NCBI GenBank assembly: GCA_965261315.1
Contig: CBDHDM010000093.1
Location: 1-64,000, forward strand
From: Endozoicomonas sp965261315
Lineage (GTDB): Bacteria > Pseudomonadota > Gammaproteobacteria > Pseudomonadales > Endozoicomonadaceae
Reading direction: 5' to 3'
DNA length: 64,000 nucleotides
In this document: one piece after another, positions 36,159 to 44,139 of the stretch
Layout of the letters: each line of letters begins with the position of its first letter
How positions within the stretch are numbered: position 1 is the stretch's first letter
Notes under the pieces: model-generated
Told to the model about the DNA's origin: nothing
Databases searched by the model: none
Seen by the model: only the letters and a program-made list of their open reading frames with translations
Translations under genes and position numbers: made by a program

Positions 36159-36281
36159 TCTCGTTCCCATGCTCTGCGTGGGAATGCATACCCCAAGCTT
36201 CCGGGGCCTTGAACTTTCCATTGGCTGTATTACTTCAGGAGAGTTCGGTATTCATTCCCACGGAGGACCGTGGGAACGAGG
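36159..36281. repeat. Inverted-repeat (MITE-like) element between usher and pilin genes
   Basis: Left arm 36159-36192 (TCTCGTTCCCATGCTCTGCG...) and right arm 36247-36281 (GGTATTCATTCCCACGGAGG...) are inverted copies with a 54-base core. No coding capacity. Flanks share TTTTATTGGGTT and TTTTAATTGGGTT, possibly a target duplication. It is the intact form of the element that is split by the intron at 31549-32387. Confidence 0.75.
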
Positions 36282-36289
36282 TCAGGATT

Positions 36290-36910
36290 TTAATTGGGTT
36301 CCACCTGCAATGTTACATTGTCTGAGTAAATACCTTCAGGGAATATAATATTGCCAGTAACTTCAACCTTAAGGGTCATATTACCAGTTCCCACTGAACA
36401 ACTGTCTGTCCATGGGTTTTTCTGATCTGACAGTGCACCTGCATTGAGTGTAAACTCTTGATCGTTTTTTCCCGAAGCTGTGCTGACTGATTTTCCTTCA
36501 TCCTTATTTTCAGCAATAGTTATTTTATAAGGAATAGAGGCTGTATCTGAGCCTTGTGTTGAAGCTGCTTCATCTATAAGAGTGAAGCTTTTTGCTGTAT
36601 TACCATTTCCATTTCCATTTAAACTAGAGACTGTTAGAGTAAATTCGTTTGAAGTAAAGTTTTTGTTTGAAAATATACAAAAGTCTTTTTCAACTGATGC
36701 GATTGTGTTATCCGAAGAGTTATAAGTTAAAGGAAAATCATCTAAGCCCCATACCCTTGCTAACTCCAAAATGGTTAAATCAATCTCGAAGTTGCCTGTT
36801 GAACTTGTTGGTGTTGGATTTGGGGCATCAGTAGCTGCCATTGCCCCAACAGAACCCAACAACCCAGCAGAAACCGCAGTCGCCAAAGCCAAAGTCTTTA
36901 ATGTTTTCAT
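36290..36910 (-). CDS. Major pilin-like subunit of the chaperone-usher cluster
   Basis: 206 residues: a signal peptide (MKTLKTLALATAVSAGLLGS, cleaved after AMA) and one copy of the cluster's domain. FEIDLTILELARVWGLDDFP begins it, FCIFSNKNFTSNEFTLTVSS is the FCV-type motif, DSCSVGTGNMTL carries the paired cysteine, and PEGIYSDNVTLQVEPN is the conserved terminus. It is first in the minus-strand series, the usual place for the major subunit. A CRP-type site lies 342 bases upstream. The GGGGG before the start is the only ribosome-binding-like signal. Confidence 0.78.
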   Translation of the reverse strand: MKTLKTLALATAVSAGLLGSVGAMAATDAPNPTPTSSTGNFEIDLTILELARVWGLDDFPLTYNSSDNTIASVEKDFCIFSNKNFTSNEFTLTVSSLNGNGNGNTAKSFTLIDEAASTQGSDTASIPYKITIAENKDEGKSVSTASGKNDQEFTLNAGALSDQKNPWTDSCSVGTGNMTLKVEVTGNIIFPEGIYSDNVTLQVEPN

Positions 36911-37251
36911 TCTATTGCCCCCATGCAGTGGTTAGCTGCCGTTTGCCTGTGCTTGATTAATTATCCGGTGTCGTTTGGTTTGTTGATGGGGAAAAGGAAA
37001 CCATTAAGGGTAAAGAATGAATAGTTAACAGGGGCAACCCCGCAATTAACGCTTAACCATTCACTATTGTCAGTTAACGATTCACACCTTTCACAAATCC
37101 AATCACAAACCTTTTCATGTCAACACCCGACAGTGTTTGTTTTCCAACCAAAACCTACTGCTGTCTATCTTTCAGCCAATCTGTAAGCTTTTGGTCAGTC
37201 ATTATATTGAACCCTGATTTTTCAACATCTCGGAATATTACTCAAGCTTTT

Positions 37252-37267
37252 TGTGATGTGTGTCACA
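37252..37267. promoter_or_regulatory. CRP/Vfr-type binding site upstream of the pilin gene
   Basis: TGTGATGTGTGTCACA is an exact TGTGA-N6-TCACA dyad with A/T-rich flanks. It lies upstream of the pilin-usher series on the minus strand. cAMP-CRP control of fimbrial operons is common, so it fits, though the distance to the start (342 bases) is long. Confidence 0.6.
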
Positions 37268-37525
37268 ATAAAAACTCCATGCCTTCGGTTTTTCCTAATG
37301 GGCAGGGTGCGGGCATCTGTGTTTGGTTAAAAAATAACAGGTTCGTGCTCGCACAACAGGTTTCAGTGCTGATCATTTGATCACTGGTTATCGATATTTT
37401 CTGTTGCATAAAGATCGTGTTCCCACGCATAACGTATTATGCAGCATCAGCCTGAATGCTTTCTTAATGGTCGGTAATTTATGACTCTATTATCGCCATT
37501 TTGCGTCACAGAAATGTCATTGGTT

Positions 37526-37687
37526 GTGAACCACAAAGAGCACAAGGCTCACGAAGGTTTTTCTCTGCCTTTCGGGCTCAGGTTTAACGTGTGAATACAG
37601 TATTTTTTCTTGCTCTCGGTTTTCACTGGAGACTTTGAACAATAAAAATAAAAAACTCTGTGCACTGTGTGATCTTTATGGTTAAAC
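37526..37687. repeat. Inverted-repeat element with AACCACAAAGA ends
   Basis: About 162 bases. The left end GTGAACCACAAAGAGCACAA and the inverse of the right end (GTTTAACCATAAAGATCACA) are clearly related. The core AACCACAAAGA is shared with the small element at 19262-19322. Apart from this, the CRP-type site and the small ORF at 37809, I see nothing in the 1.1-kb gap between the pilin gene and trmL. Confidence 0.5.
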
Positions 37688-37808
37688 ACTGATAAACCGT
37701 TGACTCCCAATAAATAGCCACTGGCACCATCCATCTTGAACGCTGGATTCATACACTATTCTTAAAGGACACCTCTTTGTATGACTTCCGGATTTGGGGC
37801 TTTTGACA

Positions 37809-37934
37809 ATGGATCTGTCTCCTTACGACCACAACCGCAATGACAGTAAACTGTTCCGCTACGGCTGCGGCGGTAATCTTCTTGCCCTCTTTTTGACACT
37901 GGTAATGATCTTCGGGTTTACCCAAGCTGGTTAA
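37809..37934 (+). CDS. Possible 41-residue membrane microprotein
   Basis: ATG GAT CTG ... TAA encodes MDLSPYDHNRNDSKLFRYGC followed by GGNLLALFLTLVMIFGFTQAG. A polar, charged start is followed by one hydrophobic segment of about 17 residues. A GGGGC lies nine bases before the ATG. It is isolated between a repeat element and trmL. Composition is protein-like, but no relative is known to me. Confidence 0.35.
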   Translation: MDLSPYDHNRNDSKLFRYGCGGNLLALFLTLVMIFGFTQAG

Positions 37935-38062
37935 CAACGCTGCCCGCCGTCCGCTTCACGAAAAAGCCGGTGCACTTACGCTTTTTCGGGTAACGGCAAG
38001 CGGGTAGCGGGTAACGAGCTTACATTCTATGATTGGCGCTCTGTCATCTGTTGGATCTGTCC

Positions 38063-38527
38063 ATGCTTGATGTTGTTCTCTACCAGCCGGAAATCCCACC
38101 CAATACGGGCAATATCATCCGCCTCTGTGCCAATACCGGCTTTCGTCTGCACCTGATTGAACCCCTGGGCTTTGAGCTGGATGATCAGCGGCTGAAGCGG
38201 GCGGGGTTAGATTACCATGAGTTTGCTGACCTGAAGATCCACACGGATTACCAGAGCTTTCTGGAAACGGTTAAACCGGGGCGGGTTCTGGCGCTAAGCA
38301 CCAAAGGTTCCAGTAATTACAGTTGTTGTGATTTTCAGGAGGGTGATGCTTTGCTATTTGGTCCGGAAACGCGGGGGTTGCCAGCCGATATTCTGGATTC
38401 TTTGCCACAAGATCAGGTGTTGAGACTGCCGATGTTGCGAGATAGCCGGAGTTTGAATCTCTCCAATACCGTGGCGGTGGTTGTGTATGAAGCTTGGCGG
38501 CAGATGGGGTTTGCTGGCGGGCGGTAG
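38063..38527 (+). CDS. trmL: tRNA (cytidine/uridine-34 2'-O)-methyltransferase
   Basis: 154 residues of the SPOUT class that methylate the wobble ribose of tRNA-Leu isoacceptors. The start MLDVVLYQPEIPPNTGNIIR at 38063 matches the TrmL N-terminus; the frame extends 10 codons upstream without support. Knot motifs follow: LHLIEPLGFELDDQRLKRAG, LLFGPETRGLP and RLPMLRDSRSLNLSNTVAVV. Convergent with secB, about 77 bases between the stops. Confidence 0.95.
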   Translation: MLDVVLYQPEIPPNTGNIIRLCANTGFRLHLIEPLGFELDDQRLKRAGLDYHEFADLKIHTDYQSFLETVKPGRVLALSTKGSSNYSCCDFQEGDALLFGPETRGLPADILDSLPQDQVLRLPMLRDSRSLNLSNTVAVVVYEAWRQMGFAGGR

Positions 38528-38603
38528 ATTGTAAAATCGTTGTCCGTTGTCCGTATGTCTGGCTTTTTCGGACAACGGAAAACGGACAGCGGATAACGCT
38601 TAA

Positions 38604-39104
38604 TCAGTTAACGGCTTCTGGCTGCTGAGCGGACTGCTGTTCGCGAGCCTGCATGTACAGCGCGTCGAAGTTGACTGGGGCCAGCATCAGCGGAGGGAAG
38701 CTGCCGCGCAGTACCAGGTTGTCGATGGCTTCGCGGGCGTATGGGAACAGGATATTCGGGCAGAAAGCACCCAGTGTGCGGTGCAGTTCTTCTTCGTCCA
38801 GACCTTTGGCCAGGAAGACACCTGCCTGGTGTACTTCAGTCACGAAAGCGGTTTCCTTTTTTTCTGAAGAGCCGCCTTCAGAACCGTTTTCCACCGTCAC
38901 GGTCAGAGACAGAACCACTTCGTACAGGCCTTCTTCCAGCGGACGGTTGCTGGTGCTCAGGTCCAGTTTGACTTCTGGCTGCCACTGCTTCTGAAAGATC
39001 TCCGGTGCCTTTGGCGATTCAAAGGAGATATCTTTCATGTAGATTCGCTGCAACGCAAACTGCGGCGCCTGCTGCTGCGAAGGTTGCTGCTGATTATCAG
39101 CCAT
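38604..39104 (-). CDS. secB: Protein-export chaperone SecB
   Basis: About 166 residues. Tetrameric chaperone that keeps preproteins unfolded and hands them to SecA. ALQRIYMKDISFESPKAP is the hallmark N-terminal strand region. EVVLSLTVTVEN, QAGVFLAKGL and CPNILFPYAREAIDNLVLRG are conserved SecB segments. The tail PVNFDALYMQA is the SecA-contacting end. I take ATG 39104 (MADNQQQ) because AAGGA stands seven bases before it; the ATG at 39110 is too close to it. The neighbourhood secB-yibN-(divergent)-gpmI is the E. coli order, but grxC, normally between secB and yibN, is absent. Confidence 0.97.
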   Translation of the reverse strand: MADNQQQPSQQQAPQFALQRIYMKDISFESPKAPEIFQKQWQPEVKLDLSTSNRPLEEGLYEVVLSLTVTVENGSEGGSSEKKETAFVTEVHQAGVFLAKGLDEEELHRTLGAFCPNILFPYAREAIDNLVLRGSFPPLMLAPVNFDALYMQAREQQSAQQPEAVN

Positions 39105-39189
39105 TGTCATTTCCTTACTTTTGATGGTCTAAGCGATAAAAGCGAATAACGCATTTTGGTAACGATCGTACAGATTGTCCAGCCAGAGC

Positions 39190-39606
39190 CTATTTTTTGA
39201 CCACTGGCAGGCTGTCAGAAGTCCAGGTATTCATACCACCCTGAAGCCTGACCACGTTGGCAAAGCCTTCAGTTTTAAGGGTTTTTCCGACGCTGCCACT
39301 GTGCTGTCCCATGGCGTCAACCACAATGATGGTCTTTTCACGGTATTTTTCCAGTTCACCAGCACGTTCCTTCATTTTCGCGAAAGGAATGTTGATGGCA
39401 TTGACGATATGACCCTTGGAATAGTCTGCCTTTTCCCGAACGTCGATCACCACGCCCTGGTCCTGGTTGACCATCTGGGTAAGCTGGGCGGTGGAAACAC
39501 TCTGCCCACCCTTACGCATTTCAGTGAAGGCCAGTGCGCTGGCCAGCGCCACCAGTGCACCAACGTGCAGGGGGTGGTTTATTACAAACTCTATGAATTG
39601 TTCCAT
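39190..39606 (-). CDS. yibN: YibN-like membrane-anchored rhodanese-fold protein
   Basis: 138 residues. The N-terminal membrane anchor (about residues 5-27, FVINHPLHVGALVALASALA) is followed by a rhodanese domain (GVVIDVREKADYSKGHIVNA, LQGGMNTW). The active-site loop reads IVVDAMGQHSGS, without the cysteine needed for sulphur transfer; E. coli YibN has IVVDGSGMQCQ there. So it is probably not a sulphurtransferase, at least not by the usual mechanism. Upstream of secB and divergent from gpmI, as in enterobacteria. Confidence 0.88.
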   Translation of the reverse strand: MEQFIEFVINHPLHVGALVALASALAFTEMRKGGQSVSTAQLTQMVNQDQGVVIDVREKADYSKGHIVNAINIPFAKMKERAGELEKYREKTIIVVDAMGQHSGSVGKTLKTEGFANVVRLQGGMNTWTSDSLPVVKK

Positions 39607-39957
39607 GCGGACAAGCTGTCGATCTATAAATTGAAAGGAGGCAAGTATACTTATCCCACTTCAGGAAAGTAAGGGATGAAGCTTCTGAAAGATGATATGG
39701 CTTACTGTTTATTGTGTGCGGGCGTACAAAAAGCCATCGGGAGGCTAAAATAACCGTAGTAAGACGGTTGGTGATAATTGACCGGAAAAACTCAGTAAAT
39801 TGCAGAAATTTCCAGAGGGCATCGCCGGTTGACCACTTCTGTTGTGATAGTTTGCGCTCTTCAATTAAGAGCAGGCAATTCACTGGAAACCCGCGGTAAA
39901 GCAGGTAGAATGCGGATCATTCCCCTGATTTTGCTTATATTCCAAGAGTAAGAATCC

Positions 39958-41490
39958 ATGACTGATAAGCGCACGCCCACAGCCCTGATCATTCTCGATG
40001 GTTACGGTTATCGCGAAGAGACTGACAGCAATGCCATTGCGGCCGCCAAGACGCCGGTAATGGATCGTCTCTGGAAAGAGAATCCACACAGCTTCGTTTC
40101 CGGCTCCGGAATGGATGTTGGTCTGCCTGACGGTCAGATGGGTAACAGTGAAGTTGGCCATATGAATCTGGGTGCTGGTCGAGTTGTGTACCAGGAACTG
40201 ACCCGCATCACCAAAGCGATCAAAGATGGCGACTTCTACGAAAACGAGGTCATTACCGGTGTTGTGGATAAAGCCATCAATGCTGGTAAAGCCGTTCATA
40301 TCATGGGGCTGGTTTCTCCAGGCGGTGTTCACAGCCATGAAGACCATATCCATGCCATGGTAGAGCTGGCTGCCCGTCGTGGCGGCAAAGAAGTGTATGT
40401 TCACGCCTTCCTGGATGGTCGTGACACGCCGCCTCGCAGTGCTGAACCTTCCCTGGAAAAGCTGGATGCCCTGCTGAAAGAGAAAGGCATTGGCCGTGTT
40501 GCCAGCCTGATCGGCCGTTACTACGCTATGGACCGCGATAACCGCTGGGATCGCGTTCAGCAGGCTTATGACCTGATTACCGATGGCAAGGCTGAGTTCT
40601 CAGCTGCAACGGCCGTAGAAGGCCTGAAGGCTGCTTATGAGCGTGACGAAAACGATGAGTTTGTAAAAGCAACGGTAACCGGTGATCAGGCGGCTCGCCT
40701 GAATGATGGCGATGCTCTGGTATTTATGAATTTCCGTGCAGACCGCGCCCGCGAAATTACCCGTGCGTTTGTCGACCAGGACTTTGATGGCTTTGCACGC
40801 AGCCGTGTCGCTGACCTGGCTGGCTTTGTTATGCTGACTCAGTACTCTGCCGATATTCATGCGCCCTGCGCGTTCCCAGCCAGCGAGCTGGTGAACACAC
40901 TGGGTGAATACATGGAGAAAATGGGTAAAACCCAGCTCCGTATTGCTGAAACCGAGAAGTATGCTCACGTAACCTTCTTCTTCAGTGGCGGCCGTGAAGA
41001 GCCGTTTGACGGTGAAAAGCGTGTTCTGGTCGCCTCTCCAAAAGTGGCTACCTACGACCTGCAGCCAGAAATGAGTGCACCTGAGGTGACGGATCGTCTG
41101 GTTCAGGAGATTCGCAGTGGCGAGCATGACCTGATCATCTGTAACTATGCGAACTGCGATATGGTTGGCCACACCGGTGATTTTGATGCCGCAGTTAAGG
41201 CCGTTCAGGCCGTAGACGAGAGCATTGGCCGTGTTGTTGCGGCCCTGGGTGAAGTGGGTGGCCAGTGCCTGATCACGGCTGACCACGGTAATGCTGAGCA
41301 GATGGAAGACCCGAGCACTGGTCAGGCGCACACAGCGCACACCTGTGAGCTGGTGCCGCTGATTTATGCTGGCCCTCAGGCCATTCAGCTGAAGGACGGT
41401 ATCCTGTCTGATCTGGCTCCAACCCTGCTGGACCTGATGAGTGTTGAACAGCCTGCGGAGATGTCTGGAAAGTCTCTGTTGGTTAAGTAA
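39958..41490 (+). CDS. gpmI: 2,3-bisphosphoglycerate-independent phosphoglycerate mutase
   Basis: 510 residues, the usual length. Interconverts 3- and 2-phosphoglycerate in glycolysis using two manganese ions. LIILDGYGYREETDSNAIAA near the N-terminus holds the first metal Asp. MGNSEVGHMNLGAGR has the phospho-accepting serine (about Ser64). HIMGLVSPGGVHSHEDH, FLDGRDTPPRSA, FMNFRADRAREI, NYANCDMVGHTGD and TADHGNAEQM are the remaining conserved segments. In relatives it is followed by envC; here an 11-kb block separates them. Confidence 0.98.
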   Translation: MTDKRTPTALIILDGYGYREETDSNAIAAAKTPVMDRLWKENPHSFVSGSGMDVGLPDGQMGNSEVGHMNLGAGRVVYQELTRITKAIKDGDFYENEVITGVVDKAINAGKAVHIMGLVSPGGVHSHEDHIHAMVELAARRGGKEVYVHAFLDGRDTPPRSAEPSLEKLDALLKEKGIGRVASLIGRYYAMDRDNRWDRVQQAYDLITDGKAEFSAATAVEGLKAAYERDENDEFVKATVTGDQAARLNDGDALVFMNFRADRAREITRAFVDQDFDGFARSRVADLAGFVMLTQYSADIHAPCAFPASELVNTLGEYMEKMGKTQLRIAETEKYAHVTFFFSGGREEPFDGEKRVLVASPKVATYDLQPEMSAPEVTDRLVQEIRSGEHDLIICNYANCDMVGHTGDFDAAVKAVQAVDESIGRVVAALGEVGGQCLITADHGNAEQMEDPSTGQAHTAHTCELVPLIYAGPQAIQLKDGILSDLAPTLLDLMSVEQPAEMSGKSLLVK

Positions 41491-41510
41491 ATCTTTTTCT
41501 TTGTTTTCCG

Positions 41511-41544
41511 TTGTGGATAAGTGTGGTTTTGCACTTATCCACAA
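41511..41544. other. Perfect hairpin of two inverted DnaA boxes after gpmI
   Basis: TTGTGGATAAGTG and CACTTATCCACAA form a 13-bp perfect stem with an 8-base loop. Each arm holds the strongest DnaA box sequence, TTATCCACA (41535-41543, and inverted at 41512-41520). No T run follows, so it is a weak intrinsic terminator at best. It may bind DnaA, or simply end the gpmI transcript. Confidence 0.55.
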
Positions 41545-41731
41545 TAGTTCCTCTGCTTAATGATCAAGCGGCGTCATCATTATCATTTCCTTTTAAATCT
41601 GGCTGGATTCCAGAATCCAGTTGTAAGCCCTCTGTGCCCGAACGGTTATCTGGCTCTAATGACGTTTGCTCAAGTGTTTCTGATAAGGTGACAGTGCCTG
41701 TTGGTGAATTACTTCTCGGACTATTGGAGGC

Positions 41732-42859
41732 CTAAGGAGTGCGGGAATCGCCAAAAGTGGGTGTAGGCTCTATTAGCTTCAGAAAGCCGTGCTGCTTCAG
41801 ATAGACCAGCATTTGTATATTCGGTTCACTATCAGTGTGTTTCAGTAGTGACTTCAGAAAGAGCAGACCCTGATCTTTCTGAACTTTATTTTTAAGTTCT
41901 TTATAGTCCACCCCCTTTAGATGATCCGGCTTTTTGGAAATTGCCTGCAGTATTGTTTCTACTTCTCCCTTCTTACTTGGGTCTGACCACTGTTTGATTA
42001 AATGCTCCTGATCAAAACAGTGCAATGGATTTTCTCCTCGAATGACCATTAAATTTTCCATTTCTTTAAAAGCATCTTGTGTTGTAGGTACCATATGGAG
42101 AAGCCTTTCAATACCTACAGGGTCTGAATGAGAATCCGCCCCCGCCCCTGGTCGTGATCTTGCACCCATCAGGTTTACGAGATTCATCAGTGGGTTTCCA
42201 CCCAATAATGGTCCAAGCCCAGCTCCCATCATTGGGCAGTCTGGGGCATGATCACCAGATGTTGGGGATGAAAAGCTAATTCTGAACCCTCCATTGCCAC
42301 CTATCTGGGGCAGTCTTTGAGAACCTGATTGGGTATGACCTGGTGTTTGTTGTTGTGGCCGCAGATCAGGTACAGAATCTTCCGGTCCCATGGGGAATTG
42401 TGGTGGAACAGGGCCTGATGTTTGAGGGTAGGGCATGCTGTGGACATGAGGCAGTTCTCGTCTGAGAGAGCTGGGGAGTGAAAGTAAAGACAGTACTTGG
42501 TTTAAGCTCTCACGTCCAATTTCATTTGGAATATTAATATTGATGTTTACACCACTCTCTGAAGAATTGTACTCAGTTACTCTGATTCGAGGTGAAGTTA
42601 CTTGCAGAATTTCTGCCGCTCTATCGATAATTCTTTGGCCTGCATTATTGTATTCTTCAGGGGTTAAACAGAGGTTGTCTAGTTGATGTCTGGTTGACCA
42701 TATACATTGTCTGAAGGATCCCTCGATATAATCCAACTGCTCTGCTGAGTAGGGGCCAAAAAATGCAGCCATTCTTTCTGGTTCTGAGAGGCGACCGGAC
42801 TCTCCATCGGTGTTGGGCATTGAAAGAGAATGTTGAGAGTTTTGGACTGGAAAGGACAT
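41732..42859 (-). CDS. Orphan Pro/Ser/Gln-rich protein, possibly truncated by an in-frame amber codon
   Basis: 375 residues, no family recognised, no signal peptide. The N-terminal third holds a helical region (FFGPYSAEQLDYIEGSFRQC) and ILQVTSPRIRVTEYNSSESG. The middle is Pro/Gly/Gln-rich and likely unstructured. The C-terminal 110 residues are helical and charged (GVDYKELKNKVQKDQGLLFL). A good site (AAGGAG, nine bases) precedes the start at 42859. After the TAG at 41732 the same frame stays open for 55 further codons to a TGA at 41564, with protein-like, Ser/Thr/Asp-rich content (TLSETLEQTSLEPDNRSGTE). So a nonsense mutation may have shortened a 431-residue protein. The layout is effector-like, but this is not shown. 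Confidence 0.7.
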   Translation of the reverse strand: MSFPVQNSQHSLSMPNTDGESGRLSEPERMAAFFGPYSAEQLDYIEGSFRQCIWSTRHQLDNLCLTPEEYNNAGQRIIDRAAEILQVTSPRIRVTEYNSSESGVNININIPNEIGRESLNQVLSLLSLPSSLRRELPHVHSMPYPQTSGPVPPQFPMGPEDSVPDLRPQQQTPGHTQSGSQRLPQIGGNGGFRISFSSPTSGDHAPDCPMMGAGLGPLLGGNPLMNLVNLMGARSRPGAGADSHSDPVGIERLLHMVPTTQDAFKEMENLMVIRGENPLHCFDQEHLIKQWSDPSKKGEVETILQAISKKPDHLKGVDYKELKNKVQKDQGLLFLKSLLKHTDSEPNIQMLVYLKQHGFLKLIEPTPTFGDSRTP

Positions 42860-44139
42860 AGCGTATTACTCCTTAAATTAACGTTGGAGAAAAAAAACAG
42901 AACATGATTCTGTTTTAGCTATTCATGATAGATGAAAGTTGATTGTTCGGTTTATAGAGTTTATAAAAGATGTTTTATTTGATTAATTGCTTGAGTGTTC
43001 TTTTGAATTATAAAAAAACGAAATAATATGTCATTGTGTATAGTCAATAACTTGCTATCTATTTTCTTGGGTTGTATAAATCTAAACCTTATTGATTTTA
43101 TGGGAAAATGATAATTATTCTCGTTGTTAAATCACCTAAATACATAGGTGATATTTTATGCAGTATTTTTCCATCTAATTTTAAAATTAATTAGGCAGTA
43201 TTTGTATTTTATTGATTACTGATTATGACATAAATGTTATGCGTGTTTATTTTAAAGTGTAGTTGTTTGATTGTTTAAGAACGTGGTCTTCCCTGCTTCT
43301 TTGATTACTCTTGTTCAGAGCAGAAACAATTGCTGTAGATTACAGTTGCTGTTCTTCATTGATAGGAAGTTTTGGTAACTGCTCAAAATTTGGTGGGGAA
43401 TTTAAAAGAGACACCTCTACAGCCCAGTAAAATCAATAAAGATTTTCCAGAAAATGCATTTTTACCACCAAGTTTTGAGCAGTTACCATTAGAATGGTTT
43501 TTCTTAGCTTTAAATGATTCAACTTTAGCACTTATATTTTCTATTGCACGATGTTTGTATTTTGAATTGACCCCACTTGGTGATGATTGATTAGCGTTTG
43601 CTCTTCCAAAACCAAAATATGAGAATAGACAACTAACCGCGTCCCGTGTCAGCCATTGTATATACTTCTTGAGATACTTTACTGAATAAAAAAAACAGTA
43701 TTCATAGGTAACCAGAGACGTATTAAATTATTAGGGTTATTTTTTTAAAATAGAAAATGCAATAAGATATTGACTGATATGTCAAGAATTTACTGTTAAT
43801 TATCTTGAATTTAGGTTTTTTTGTGCAATGATTTATACATCTTATTGCTCTGCTTAGAGGAAAAGGATCAAAGGTTCCCTTGGGTGGTGAGTACTGTGTT
43901 TGGATTAGCGAAAGACGGCTGTCGAAGTATTGTTAAACTTTAAATTTATACATGTCTGAGTGATATTAAAAACGTGCATATTATGCAGAATGCAGATCTG
44001 CATATTCTAGTCCCTTTTATATTGATAACGATTTATGGCCTGAAGATAAGTGGTGTGTGTACGCTTATCTTCAGATGTAGTTATTAGATAATGCAAGTTT
44101 AACGCAATACTGTTTACTCGCACGCTACTTAGCTCACTT
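42860..44139. other. AT-rich 1.3-kb spacer with a long inverted repeat
   Basis: Very A/T-rich and without a convincing gene. The only structure I see is the 23-base inverted repeat at 43374-43487, annotated separately. A 72-codon ORF over it is not gene-like. The base composition stands out from the core genes and suggests acquired DNA. Confidence 0.55.
43374..43487. repeat. 23-base inverted repeat with 68-base loop
   Basis: GGTAACTGCTCAAAATTTGG(TGG) at 43374-43396 pairs with CCACCAAGTTTTGAGCAGTT(ACC) at 43465-43487, 22 of 23 positions. A transcript would fold into a long stem. It could be a small non-autonomous element or a structured RNA. No flanking gene claims it. Confidence 0.6.

Noticed and set aside
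37117..37380. 87-codon ORF upstream of the pilin gene
   Set aside because: No ribosome binding site, poor composition, and it overlaps the CRP-type site in a regulatory gap.
40600..41544. 314-codon open frame antisense to gpmI
   Set aside because: It lies entirely opposite the unmistakable gpmI gene; its translation has no domain and follows from the codon bias of gpmI.
43372..43590. 72-codon ORF over the long inverted repeat
   Set aside because: Starts at the repeat arm, no ribosome binding site, and its codons are explained by the inverted repeat and AT-rich flanks.
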